In this document: one piece after another, positions 12,470 to 62,887 of the stretch | Numbering within the stretch: position 1 is the stretch's first letter | How the letters are laid out: each line of letters starts with the position of its first letter | Source: Chrysomallon squamiferum | Taxonomy: Eukaryota > Mollusca > Gastropoda > Neomphalida > Peltospiridae | Direction of reading: 5' to 3' | Assembly (NCBI GenBank): GCA_012295275.1 | Contig: CM022674.1 | Location: 13,485,864-13,549,863, forward strand | Length of the DNA: 64,000 nucleotides | Made by a program: the position numbers and the translations under genes | Notes under the pieces: generated by a model | What the model was told of the DNA's origin: nothing | What the model saw: the letters and a program-made list of their open reading frames with translations, nothing else | Database searches by the model: none

Positions 12470-13067
12470 GGTTCGGTTTGTTTACGGATGTCACCGATGT
12501 GTCGACGGGTTCCAAACCTCTGTTAATAGGTTCTGGTCTCTTCCAAATGTGTGTTTATAGCAGATGTGTTGAAATAACTTACGTTTTCTTAAGAATGCAT
12601 GCATGAATTAATAGGTGTGAGTGCGGTTGTTTTTTCCTAATTTATATTAATAAACTTTATTAGGGTTAGGAATTTCCAGTCCCGACTGTCAGTAACTGTT
12701 GTACAGCTTCACTCCGATAAATTAATTTTAAAAGACACCTTGGGGTTTGGCTGACGGTGTCATTACATCATTTTACAACAAACTAAGAAGTAATGTGAAC
12801 ATAAAACTTTACAGTGAATCAGTGATTACTTGTGACAGTTGTGTAACAGGTTTGTGACAATTTCGGTCATTTGGAAGCAGCATGAATGCATGTCAGAAAT
12901 ATGTTTATGGTTTAAACAATTATAAGGACTACACATTTTTAATGTATGCATATATTTATAATTGATAAAGACAAATTGAGGTTAACCAAGCTAAATGTAA
13001 TGATTTATTATCAGTGCTCTGATAATTTTTATTTTCCAGATATGGTAAAATAGCAGTGCCTAGAGGT

Positions 13068-32159
<19,092 letters not shown>

Positions 32160-32909
32160 CATTTGGGTACTTCTACAATGGCTACGTTTATTTTTATTTA
32201 TGTTTTTTGGAATTTTTTGAAGAAAAAAAATGTTAAAAAAAGGTGCAAATACATTACAAGTGCATTTATAGAGAAACCTGGTGTAAACGTTTTGATGTGT
32301 GATTCGTTGTGTAAAAAGATTTTTTTTTTTTTTTGATAAGCAGGTTATTGTTATTGTGTGTTCAGAAACGAAAGACAAGTGGTTTTTGTATTTAATTTTA
32401 TATTCATTTGGTTTTGTTCCTACCTAAAATACGGTTGGATAGACTTTGATAAACTATACTGCTTGTTAAACTTTTTAATGTATTTAAGACTGCTATATAT
32501 TCTTATTTATTTACTTTATTTTTATTTTTTATTTTATTTTTTTTTAATTTTTTTTTGGAAGTAATTTACTTTCAGACTTATCCAAAGACTATAATAATAA
32601 TTTTCAGTTAAAGTTTTCAGATATATTTACACAAACTGAAGAATTAAAAACCTTGCAGACTTTATCTGTATTTAAATTAGTTTTACAAAACAGTTTGGAC
32701 TGATTCTTTGTTATCTGCTCCTTGTTATTATGACAGAGCAGATGTCTGAACCTTTTTCTGTTTGGCTTACAAATTTGTCTCCAACATTCCATTTTCATTT
32801 TTAGTCCCAGGTTGGGTTTCTGTTCTTTAATCTCAGAGTTCCACCTCCTTGTGTTGTATTTAATCTAAAATAGCATGTGAAAAACTTCACCAGAAGTGGA
32901 ATAGAGTAT

Positions 32910-33087
32910 TTCACATGAAGTTTGCCTGGCATAGAATGACCTGTTGGAACTTCATGTGAAGTGAAGATTGGATGACTTCATACGAAGTGAAAAACTTATC
33001 CTTTCATTTCAAGTGAAGCACTTAACACTTCAAAAGAAAACTGGATATGTCAGCTTCCTCCTTGAAGCTGTATGCACTTCAAGTGAA
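32910..33087 (+). promoter_or_regulatory. Cluster of five TTCN4GAA palindromes
   Basis: TTCACATGAA 32910, TTCATGTGAA 32951, TTCATACGAA 32977, TTCAAGTGAA 33008 and TTCAAGTGAA 33078. The spacing within each fits STAT6-type GAS elements. Function is inferred from motif only. Confidence 0.35.
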
Positions 33088-34476
33088 GTGCAGCTCAAAT
33101 AATATAAAGTATAACTGGAAACTGCCCAATGTAAAATGTTCAGTCAATTTAACTTAACTCTACACAGAAAATGGAAATGAAAAATAGCAACAGCTTTTTT
33201 CCACCCTAAAGATTAAACCATAAAGACTGTTGAGATAAAAAAAAAAAAATTCTTGCACATGAAAAACAAAATTAAACATTCCGACATTAATCATGTCTAA
33301 TGTGCATATAAAGAGCATCTTGTTGCTTATTTAAAAGAGTATATCATGAAGTAACAGCAGGTTCCTTGTCTCATATCATTGTCAGCTGTATGTCTTTGTC
33401 TTAAGTGACAAACAGCATACTGGGCTGGTCAGTTTGTGGGTGTTAGAAGAGAGAGAGAGAGAAAAAAAAAAATGTATTTTGTTAATTTAATACTGCCTGG
33501 TTTTTATCATTTGTATTTTCCCAAAGAATTTTACTCTATGGCATATGTAAGGTGTACATATTTCCGTCCATTGAAAAGTAAATTGTTTGCTTCTTTTATT
33601 CCGTGTTGTTAAAGAAAGTATTTTTTAATTCAGTGTTATCATTTTGTTGTGTATTAATAATCATAATTTTACTGCATAAATCATTACTGGATATGTTGAT
33701 ACAAAATGTTTTAATGAAAAATCAGTGTGTGTTTTTTTTACTTAGTTTTACAAGTAGTTGTTGTAGTAATTGTTATCTTAATTTTTTTTAATTTTCTTTC
33801 TTCACCTGATTCATACTTGAGTTTTTATTTTTTTTTTGTTTGTTCTTTAGTTATTTTATTTTTTGTAACACTTTTATTTTATTTCTACTTTGTTTTTCAT
33901 TCATTTATTTATTTATTTACTCTTTCAAGATTTTACTGTTTTATTTTGATAAAAATTCGAAACTTACTCCTTTTATTTTTTAAATTAAAAAAAAAAACGT
34001 TTGGTGTTGTTGTCAAACTACATTGCTGGCAAACATTAAAATTTCAGAAAGATTTATTATAGAGGTGTCCAGAATGCAATATAGGTTTGTGAAATGCACT
34101 ATGCAGAATGTTAGATTGATTTATTAGGTTTGTGTATTACTGACATTGTCTTAACAAGTATTTCTTAAAACCAAATCTTCCCTTAGAAGTCAACATTTTT
34201 TTAAAAAAATATTTGTATTTTAGAAGTCATTTGATTATTCTGGAAGTGTGGTAAAAATATGCAAAACTGATTTTGTTGTAAAATGATTTGAATGATTTTT
34301 ATTTCATTTTTATTGTTTTGCTTTGTCGGAAATCTAGTTACAGAAATAATAATGATGATGATAATTCTGTTGTTTTAAAAAGTTTTAATTTATCATCGCA
34401 AATTGCTGCAATAATATAGTTTCTGAAACCATTGTAAATTAGGTAATTTTAATATTATATAGATGTTACAGATTTT

Positions 34477-34840
34477 GTAACCATGGCAACAGTACAGTAA
34501 TATATATATTATAGTTGTGGATTATGGATTGTTATAATATTCATCATCAGCTTTTGTATTACAATATATTAAAATTAATAAACTGAAGTGAATTAGTATC
34601 CATGGTAACCCAGTAAATATACTAACAGTTTTAAAAAACAACCATGGAAAACAGGGCAGATTAATAAGAAATAATTTGACATTAACAAAAATAATAGTTT
34701 TTATTACTACTGTTAAAGTATTTAAAAAAAAAAAAAAAAAATTAAAAAAAAATAACTGTAAAATTAATATGTAGATTTAGTAAATAATGGTTAATTAGGT
34801 CACATGAATAAGTTAAAAGGGCTTTTGTTACCATGGTAAT
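34477..34840 (+). promoter_or_regulatory. Cluster of X-box-like CCATGG motifs
   Basis: GTAACCATGGCAAC at 34477, GTATCCATGGTAAC at 34596, an isolated CCATGG near 34642 and GTTACCATGGTAAT at 34827. Three approach the RFX consensus RYYNCCATGGYAAC, in strongly AT-rich DNA. Confidence 0.35.
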
Positions 34841-37180
34841 TTTTAAATGCAATAGCTTTAAGTAAGAACTAAATTATGTCACATTAATAAATTAACACGT
34901 CACTATGACGATGTCCTCAATAAATGCATACTGCTGAATAATTTACCACTGCCAGTAACAAGCCTCGTTTTGAAATCCGTGTCACCGTTTGTGACCTGCG
35001 TCATTTACATGGGGTCAAGATTAAAACTTAATTTGGACTAAGAATTATTTTGTGTAAAATTTCAAGTTTTAATCTTGAGCCTGTAAACAGGAGGCTTGAA
35101 AAAAAAAGAGTAATATATGGGTTTTGTGAATATTTAATTAGTGAAGATTTCAGTATTGTGTATTTTTTCATGATCATTTTATACCTGTTAATAAATCGTT
35201 TGATTGTTGAAATGTATTATCAGATTATGACTGTGTGTGGCAGAAACAAGGTTAGTTAGTCGTTGTTTCTGTAACTGTTTTTAACATTTTATAATGAATA
35301 CAAATGTGTGCAGTGAATGTTTATATTTAAAAAGTAATCATGCATAAAAATACAAATAATTACTGTTTAAATTTGTGAATAATCAAGCAGAATGGATATA
35401 GCAGATGCTCAGCTTGCAGCAAGATAAACCATGAATTCAGATGTAATGATTAAAAAAATATTGAAAAAAAAACAACCAGAAAATAAATAACCATAAAATG
35501 TTACATAAATACAAAAACAGTAAATGATTGTTTATACAGCGGAAATCAAAATGAACGATTGATGTAGTAAATTTTAAAAATAACAGTTTATTTAACCGAA
35601 ATAAAAAATGACAAAACATTTTTAATGTAAATAAATTTGTTCTGCAAATATTTTTATCCTAAGAATCGCATATTTTAGTTATGTGTATTTTAAGAACAAC
35701 TTTTAATTTTATGTTGAAAGTATAGCAATGCAATATTTTTTATTTTTTTTATTTTTATTTTTTTAATAATGTGTGTGTATTAATAAATACAAATAAATAA
35801 ATCGTATCACAGAAATATTTGTCAAAACACACAACCTCTATTAAAGTATATGGTATTTGCTGCCCTGCACATCAAGTTGAATATTGAGATAATTTTTTGT
35901 TAGTAGGAGAGCGAACTGTCAAAGTGCACATATGGAAACTGATATTTATTAACAGCATTCTCTTGTAATAACCAAACAAAAACTTTAAACGTGAGCAAAT
36001 GCTCATGAAAGAAACTTTCATCTGTGCCTTTTTGTCATGTCTGGTGTTGTATTGGGAACAGCGGTAACAATCTGAAATGTTCTTTTATAGCTAGATGTTT
36101 GTGTGTGATCTAGAGTGCCTGAAAGCAGCAAGACGTCTGTTGTTTGAGTTGAAACTAAGTTATTCTGCCTGGCTTTGATTCTGTTGTTTTGTTTTTCTTT
36201 CCGAGAGGTGCTAAGTTGTGCCTTTTATAATGACATTCCAGTCAGATCTCTTGTCTCACTGTCTGTCTGTCTGTCTCTCTGTCTTTTCTATAAGATTTTA
36301 AATTTATTATTATTATTATTATTATATGATTTCCTTTCTCGTCTTTTTTTTTCATTCTTCGCTTCATTCCCCTCTCCCCCCCCCAGTTTCTTGTTTGAAT
36401 TGTTTTTACTCAAATTTTATCTCCTTTTCAGTGAACCAGAAAGTATTTGACAATTTCAGTCAGCTGTCTCCCTGTCTCTCTGTCTTTTCTCTTCTCAATA
36501 TCTTTAAAAAAAAAGTGGGGGGCGGAGAAAATGGTGCACTAACAAACAAGAATTTTATTCCATTATTTTTTTAATTTTTATTATTTTTTTTTTTTTTTTT
36601 TTTATTTGTTATTCAAAAAATATATATTTATTTATTTACTTACAATTTTTATATATTGTACATGTTCATTTTTTGTTTGTTACTGTAAATGCCTTTCCTT
36701 TATGTAACAACACAAAGATACCACATCTTCTACGTTATTTAATTTATTTTTAAGAGTGAACGTTTGTCATATGCAAGCATTGACGCATAATAATATTTAT
36801 ATGTGCATAACATACGAACAAATGTTAACACAATTATATTCACAATACATGTGTTTTGTAACCACGTAATCAGAATTCATAGCATAATTTAAATATAATT
36901 TAACAGCCCACGTAAAATAATAATAACAATAAACGTATTATGTGTGTGTGTTTTTACAAATATTAAACCATTGCTCTTATATGTAAATTTGTCATGGAAA
37001 TACCTCGTATCTTTTCGTGGTGGCTTTCAACAAACCGACTGCTCACGAAAAGTCACGAGCTATTACGAAGAAGGCCGAGAGCATACGATATTGGCTTCTT
37101 CTGGTTTCGCAATCGGTGGTTTCTGGGTGGAACCTACAACTGTTTATTAAATATGTATATTCATTTATTGCTAACATTGC

Positions 37181-37220
<40 letters not shown>

Positions 37221-38461
37221 CATTATCAAAATAGGTATGTAAGATTTGTATTCTGTTTTGATGTTCGTTATTTAATGTTTGTTCTATCAAAGTATGCAAC
37301 AATCGATACCACTGATCGAAAACCTGTTTCAGCTCAGATACATCACCAATCATGTCATTGCATATATAAATATACAAAAGTGTGTTCATAGACTTTTCGC
37401 CTTTTCATTGCTTTTTCTATACATACAAACATACCGATATTTTAGAAATAAATTTCTAAGAAGATATCATTTGTTGTTGTTTTTCATATATTGTTATTAT
37501 TAGTTGCTTCTTTTTTTTCTACACCAAATATGTCAACTTAAATTTTCACTAATACAGGCACAACTATATACATGGGGAAAAATGACATTAATTATTTGAT
37601 TTTCTATATATATATATATATATATATACAGAAATGTAAAGTTGAACAGCTATACAAGGATATCGCCTTATCAGTACACAAGACCCCGATATCGTCATTC
37701 AGTACCTAATTATACTTTGTTTACCACAGCCAATACTCTTAAAGCACGTGCAATATTACCTTACAGATACGGAAAAGTTGCTCATACAGTGATATATTTA
37801 AAACTTAACTTGATATAAAAAATAAACATATACATGCAATTAATCACGAGAATATATGTAAAAAATATATAGGTGCAATTTATCACGAGAATACATATTT
37901 AAAAAATATACATAATTAATCACAAGAATGACGTCATGAGTCAAAAAAAAAAAAGGGCGGCTCTTTGTTTAACGGATTAAGAAATATCTATATACATTAA
38001 ATATGATTGTATGACACGTAACTAATGCGTAATATAACAAAAAGAACGACAGCTCAAAAACAGATTAATATTAACAGTATATTTCATCCCACCCTCGTTT
38101 ACACCCTCCCCAGAATCGCACCTGAAATAAATGAATATTCATTACCTAATATAACGGATTAAGTAAATGTTTACACATGTAAATATTTTGTGTTCTTTAA
38201 AATGAGAGAGAGGGAGGGAGAGAAAAAAAAAAAAAAAAAAAAAGAGTATGACATGTTCTAAATATATAACTAGTATAAATTTATACTCGAATACACTCCT
38301 AAAATAACTTTTTACAACTTTTACACGTGGGTGCGGCTGATGTGCCTGAGGGGATTCGCAGACTTTAGCCAATGAGATTTTAGTTAAAAATCACGTGACC
38401 TGTGATACTTTTCTTTTTTTTTTTTTTCTTTTTTTTTTTTTTCTTTTTTTTTTTTCTTTTT

Positions 38462-38494
<33 letters not shown>

Positions 38495-39472
38495 TTCGGT
38501 TCTTTTTTTATTCTTTTATTTTATATTTTTTGTTATTTATTTATTTATTTATTTATTTTATATATAAATATATGTGCATGGTTTTGTAAAACAGTGTATT
38601 CTTCTCTATTGTTACGTTTTAATCAAGCGAAATATTCATGAAAGAAGTAAAATTCTTGAAATTAAAGTCATAATCAGACTATTTTCATTCCATATCTCAG
38701 TCTCAGTTTCTCTCACTTTATTCACATTATTCATTCTTTTACTATAAAAATATTAAAATCTACAATTACTATCATCATCATTTTCATTTTGTTTTATTTA
38801 TTTTATTTTATTTTATTTTATTTTATTTTATTTTATTTTTAAATGAAAGATACAATTTCAGTAAACGATTTTTTGCTACGAATAAAATAAATACGATATC
38901 AGTAAATTCGTTAGGAAATGGATGTAAAACGTTTAACAGCAGCAACATTGACACACACACACACACACACACGTACACACACACACACACACATGCACAC
39001 AGACACAAACACACACATTCAAATACATACAAATACTCAGTAAACTGCAGATTAAAAATTAAAATATGAAAAATCAAATGAATGAATGAATAAATGAAAC
39101 AAAAAAAAAAGTGTGTAACTGTACATTACATTGAGATGTCAAAGCGCAATAACTTGTAAGGACAGGTGCAGTCTTGTAACATGATGTACAGTGTTCTTTT
39201 TTTTTACAGGATCATGTTTAGTTAATCACCGTGTTACGAAAAAAACCAACATTAGACAGAAATAAAATATAACCAGTGAAACTTCTCAAACCAGAGGTTA
39301 CCAACCTGGAATTCTCCCAGAAGCGAACGATGTTGTTATAAAAAAAAATCTACACATAAAACCTCATTAAACTGGACACCTCTCCAAACCAAACTTTTAA
39401 CTTGTTCAGACTATTTAGTTTCGAGATGTTCCGCTGTATAATTAAAAGATTTGGGTAGCGAAGAGAGAGGGG

Positions 39473-39990
<518 letters not shown>

Positions 39991-41637
39991 AGATGGACGT
40001 GTCACATTATTTACAGATTTATATAATTATCTGACAATTCAGAAGATGAAAATATCATCTGACTGCTTTTGTCAAGACTGGGTTAGCATTCGACTGGTCC
40101 ACTTGCGAACAGCAGATAAATCATTATCTTGTGTTATGTTGCGTAACAGCATTAGTAGAAGTTGTCGAGCCGCCAGCTTGTTATTAACATAATTTATGTG
40201 TGCCGGCAGAGGTCGTGACTGAAACTATGTTAAATAATGTCGCTTTTCTGTTCTTGATCTTTCCTTGTCCTAATATGCCCGAAGCAAAACAAACACACAA
40301 ATAAAAAAAATAAAAAAATAAAAAAATAAAAAAATAATAACAATAACAAAAACAACAACAACAAAAAGAAGACATTTAAAGATTTGGACTGATGTTGGAA
40401 ATCACAAAGTGTCCTGTGGTAACAGTTTTTGGAGTGAAGTGCCAAACTATTATTCTGTTTTGTATAACTGTACGTACCGGTATATTATAATGACAGACGG
40501 TAATATTATATTGAAAACGAAACTTTTCAACCCCTCTACTCTTCGAACTGAGGGGACAAGAGGTAATAAGATACATCTTCTGGAATTATTAAATACACAG
40601 TCCATATCAAACTGTTTTCATTTTCCACTGTCTGATTCCACTTCTGATTTATATTTTAAAAAATGTGTTTATTTTATTTTCAAATTATGGGAAGGTGCAT
40701 ACAACAGATCGTTTGCTGCTAAACCATAAGGGTTTTTGTTTAATCAGCGTATTTCTTCTCTAGATCAAAATTAGTCCAAATTTAAAAACAACACAATTAG
40801 ATGGCTGTCTGGACTGTAGTTCTGGCTCTGAAATCCAAACACAGAAATGTAATTTAAGATTTTTCAGATTAGTAATGGATACATCGTATAAGTTAACAGC
40901 TTGCAAATGAATAATTTCAGTTTAACAATATAAAAGAATCAGCTACAGTCTTACACCGGTGAATGTCCGTTTATAGTCAGACTCCATAATTTTTGATATT
41001 TTTGATCAGTATTAATCATTAAACTTATTACAAACAGATATCTGAGTACGATACTTTTATGCTCGTTATGCAAACAGTTACCGATGTATTTGTAGAGAAA
41101 ATTGTGATAACGCGGGTTATGAACTTTTCGATCGTAATTCAGACATAAGCCACATCAAGATGGCGCCCGTAAAGCGTTGTCAGGAAATGGCCGGAGGCCT
41201 CGTTTTGGTGTGATAAACATAAAGATTGATGGTACAAGAAAGCCGCGTATAGATACATTCGCTTGTCTTTTGCCAATGCTAACATGTCGGACATTCTGAG
41301 ACGTCACAGATATTTTAACATTTTTCGTAATTTTCAAGAGATTTACTTCTTCGTGTTTGTGGAAAGATTTCAAGGACCATTTTAGACCGTTGATAAAATA
41401 CAAAAAGACAAAAACAAAAGAAAGAAAGAAAAAAAAAAAAAAAACCCGACTGTAACAAGTAATGCAACCAACGTTTTAAGGTGATTTAAAGGTGAGGGCA
41501 TTATTTTCTTGATTATCATAACCAACATTTTGTTTTTATTATTTATTTACCTGCTGTAACGCTTTACTGTTTATAACACTTTTAAACTTCTGAAAAAGAA
41601 GAATTGATTATTATTATTCAGCTCTCTCATAAATCAT
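39991..41637. other. Spacer between the two inverted repeats
   Basis: Mostly non-repetitive. Open frames at 40409-40729 (plus) and 41403-41155 (minus) have no recognised product. A YY1-like AAGATGGCGCC lies near 41157. I see no supported gene. Confidence 0.4.
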
Positions 41638-42121
<484 letters not shown>

Positions 42122-43878
42122 TATATGTTTCCCTGAAGCAATGGCCGGAACGTGAAAATGTGGATTAGAATACTGATCCAGAATAAAAACCAGTATGAAA
42201 GGGATATATTTCCATCACTGTACTAGATGTATCGCGGGTTCTGCCATTAGTATTTAGATTTAAAACTCAAATAAAGTTTTTTCTCTTCAGATAACAAGTT
42301 TATGTTGAGGATAAAAACGCAAAATTCCATTTATGACGTCATTACGCAGAAGACTGCCAAATGAAAGGGACATAATGAAACTTTGCCTCTGAAATGTGTT
42401 TAAATTCACTAAAGGTTCACGCACGTATGTCTCGGCATATAGTCCAAGATCCCGAAATCTACCAGTATTAAGTATAAAGGCGCAAGCAATAGTTCGTGGA
42501 GACTGAAACTTTAGAAACACTTTTAATTAAAATTCTGCAACGGTGGCCTTGAACTCGCGACTACTAGACCACTATTGAGAGTAAGTATTGTCTCATTCCC
42601 ATCAACAACACATTGTTATCACTGTAAAATTTACAAGTGACAGTCATTGTTTTAATAGCAACATGCAATAGCAGCAGTAACAGTATTAGTATTAGTATTA
42701 GTATTAGTAGTAGTAGTAGTAGTAGTTATTATTGTTGTAATAATAACAGTAACAGTAGTAGCAGTAGTAGTAGCAGTAGTAGTAGCAGTAGAATGGTAGT
42801 TGTAATAGCAGAAGTATAATAACTGTATTACTAGTAGTTGTAGTAGCAACAGAGTAGTCGTAGTCGTAGTAGTAGTAATAGCAGTAACAGTACTAAAAAC
42901 AGTTGTAATTTTAATAATAACAGTTGTAATAATAGTAGCAGTAACAGAAGATGCAGCAGTAGTTGACATACTGGGTATTGTTAGAGCAGTGATATTACAA
43001 CGACGTAGTAAATGTAACATGGTTATTAAGCACTGCACACCTGCACGCGCAGCCCCGTTCTCCACCACATTCCACGCATACGCAGAGATGACAAACACTG
43101 AAGATTAATTCTTTCAGAGGCACATAAAACTAGCTGACGCAGACCGCACGACAAATGAGTTAACCTCATTTCTGTCAAGTCACGCTATTTTATACATACA
43201 TATATATAATATATAATATATAATATACATACATATACACACACACACACAAATATATATATATATATATATGGTTCTAGGGCATTTACCCCTCCCGGAC
43301 ATTTCTCCCCGGTCATTTCCATCTAGGATATTTCCCCTCATATATCTGGATATGGATGTATATATATGTATGTATGAATGTATATAAATACGCACATAGA
43401 TATACTTATTTATTATACATATATACATACACATAAATGCATATATATGTATGTGCATATATATGTATATCACATATATGCATATATACATATATTCATA
43501 GACATAAATACATATAGATGTATATATTTATAGATGTATGTATAATGCATGTGTGTATGTGCGGCCATGTATATACGTACACACCCAGTTATGTACATGG
43601 TATTTTATTTTATTTGAGCTATATAAAATATTAAGTTATATTTTATATGCCATTGCACGACATTCGTCCATGAAATATTTATAAATATTAGAGAAACTGG
43701 GCGTGGTGTTGGATTAACATGTTTCAGGCATGTCGTAATTCACGCGCACAGATTAGGATTAATGAATTCAAGGATTAGTTAGAAAAACAAGATATTCAAA
43801 ATATACTGTGATGTTAACAAAATATTAGATGGAATACATCTGGCATGTTTCCAGCTAGTTTTTATTATTATTATTATT

Positions 43879-43916
<38 letters not shown>

Positions 43917-44273
43917 TTAATTTGAATTTATTTGTTTATTATTTTACTTCTAATGAAAAAACAGTTCCACCACCACCACAACAAAACAAATAACACAGCA
44001 GCAGTTTTTTTTTTTAATCGTTGTGACGTCAGTTCGTAAAACGATAGCTATAGGCTTACTCCCTGTTTTTTATTTTTTTATTGTATGCGGAGATTTGACT
44101 GATTAACTGTCGGTGAATTATCATAGGCAATGTCTGTGCGTGTAAGCGTGCGTACGTACGTGTGTGTTAATTTATAAATTAAAAAATAAAATAAAATAAA
44201 ATAAATAAATGACGTCCAAAAAACACAGCCAAAAACAATAACTGGACATCTCAGTATTGTTATTTGGCAACCC

Positions 44274-44305
<32 letters not shown>

Positions 44306-45060
44306 GGCAACTGCTGTCATATTAGTAAAGGCAACAACATGTGGTAACAGTATTGTGGCAACAACATGTGGAAGTAATAATGGTAATGGTATTAATCGAT
44401 GTAGTAGTAGATGTAATACTAGTAATAGATGTAGTAGAACAGAAATAGCACAAGTGGCAATGGTAATAGTAGATGAAGCATTTGCAGCAGAAGATAATGA
44501 TGAAAAAAAAGATGATGATTAAACAGATATTGAAAAATATATATATAAACGTGGCTATTTATATATTAACTGTTTTTGATTATATTAGTTATGAAATTGC
44601 TCTACAGCCTAATTCTTAATATTTTCTCTCCCTCTGTCGTTTTATATGTGTTAAAAGAAATAAAGCTAAAACTACTTAAAATAACATCCTCATTCTAATA
44701 ATACTAAAATCCAGGGTGGAGGTTATTTATGCATGTTAGGACAATTTTTATGACGACATTTTTATATTTTCATTCATACGATGACTATTTTTAGAAGAGT
44801 TAGTACGCCCTCCCGCGCCAGTTTTAACGTAATAAAGTTTTAATATTAAAATTAGGGCGAGTCTGTTTACGTCTGCTTGAAGTAATGACAATACGCCCGA
44901 ACGATACCAGTCTGTTAAAGCGTTCTTGTGACGTAAAAGATATCTTAAAATTCTTTATAGTTCCAAGTTATTATTCTATTGTTTTGGACGACCTGTCAAC
45001 ACTCATAACACAGTATGACAATAAAATAATACTGTGAGGCATCTACGCACCGTCATTTTA
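42122..45060. other. Intergenic DNA upstream of the ClC gene, no gene recognised
   Basis: Contains an (AGT/AGC)n-rich stretch at about 42680-42960, ATAT-rich DNA at 43190-43550, an (ATT)n(ATC)n tract at 43860-43916 and CRE palindromes at 42334 and 44024. Confidence 0.6.
43270..43342 (+). repeat. Degenerate GGNCATTTNCCCCT-type short tandem motif
   Basis: About four consecutive variants of a 14-15-mer ending in CATTT-CCC, isolated in AT repeats; possibly a fragment of a larger dispersed repeat. Confidence 0.5.
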
Positions 45061-45080
45061 CACCTTCACAGTAGGAGTTG

Positions 45081-45183
45081 TGACGTCATCGCATATATGA
45101 CGGACTAATAAGTGAATATTTTTAGAAGAAAATATAGAGACAATCGATTCCTGCTGTATGCGGTGACGTCACGAGTATAAAAA
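45081..45183 (+). promoter_or_regulatory. CRE/CRE/TATA promoter-like block upstream of ClC gene
   Basis: Two exact TGACGTCA palindromes (45081-45088, 45164-45171), with TATAAAAA at 45176-45183, five bases after the second. A start near 45.2 kb and a 5' untranslated exon spliced to 46041 are plausible. A short open frame MAADVEIK follows at 45251. The link to the ClC gene is by position. Confidence 0.5.
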
Positions 45184-45884
45184 CAAGGCGGCGCCCATAT
45201 AGTTTATCTGAAACAATCTAAAGCAATAGAAATTTCCCGCTCATCATAAAATGGCAGCCGACGTTGAAATTAAATGATACGTGGTGGATTTACTGATTTA
45301 TAGAAAAAATATATATATATATTATTCAGTATTTGTACTGAACTGTTATAACCAGCTGGGAATATTAAAGTAAAATCAGTCAGAAAATTGTATGATGGAA
45401 AAAAATAATAATAACTGAAAGAATAAAAATATTATTATCAGCTATAATCAGTGTTGTTTTGTATGTGGTATGTTTCCTTGGACGTTTAGTTGCTTTTGTC
45501 TTAAGGCCCATAACTCCTCTATTTTTGTAAAGGTCATTAAAGTTCATTGTTCGGCCTTTACCACTGTTAGTTTTCGTCGCCAAATTAATACTCTTTTAAA
45601 TTAATATGCATCATCGTTTTTCATACTGTTTTGTAGAAGGAGTCGTTAAATAAAACCAACAAACCAAACAAACAAATAACAAGAAAGGACTGCATTTATT
45701 TTTAACTGCTGCCAGAAAGAGCCTTTAATCATACACCACCCCTCCCGAAAACTCCTCAGTTCTGCGCCTTAGGATGTAGGTGTTTCGAGTTTCGTACTAT
45801 GAAAACAGAACTGGCCTATAAACATCATACTGAAGTAAATATGCACTCGATGCTCTTATGGAATGAAACATAATAATAATAATA

Positions 45885-45920
<36 letters not shown>

Positions 45921-46057
45921 GGGTGGATATGTAACCTCTGTCGAGGTTTATTTAGATTTTTAGAATTAATTATCTCGATGATATCTTCTATCAGCAAGTT
46001 TTAGCTGTTGTTAAAAATATAACAAAATGTGTTTTTTCAGGGCTTTTCCCACACTAG

Positions 46058-62887
<16,830 letters not shown>

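Larger units (their letters stand above)
11761..13039. promoter_or_regulatory. Bidirectional intergenic promoter region, WRAP73 / p53-family gene
   Basis: This 1.3 kb lies between the two divergent start codons. It has almost no microsatellites and is GC-richer near both ends. It contains two exact YY1-type motifs in opposite orientation and no obvious TATA box, as expected of a shared housekeeping-type promoter. Transcription starts were not determined. Confidence 0.6.
32160..39476 (+). other. 3' side of the p53-family gene and intergenic DNA
   Basis: No gene recognised. Contains TTCN4GAA palindromes at 32910-33087, X-box-like CCATGG motifs at 34477-34840, poly-T at 38400-38492, (TTTTA)n at 38775-38838 and (CA)n at 38950-39000. 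A GC-richer open stretch at 36944-37150 (FRGGFQQTDCSRKVTSYYEE) has no known match. Confidence 0.55.

Noticed and set aside
36944-37150. Open frame reading FRGGFQQTDCSRKVTSYYEE
   Set aside because: Looks less AT-biased than its surroundings, but no family was recognised, and no splice partner or promoter was found.
40409-40729. 106-residue open frame between the inverted repeats
   Set aside because: No transposase-like or other motif was seen; length is within chance for this region.
42637-43098. Poly-Ser and poly-Thr/Ile open frames
   Set aside because: Both are readings of an (AGT)n-type repeat on opposite strands.
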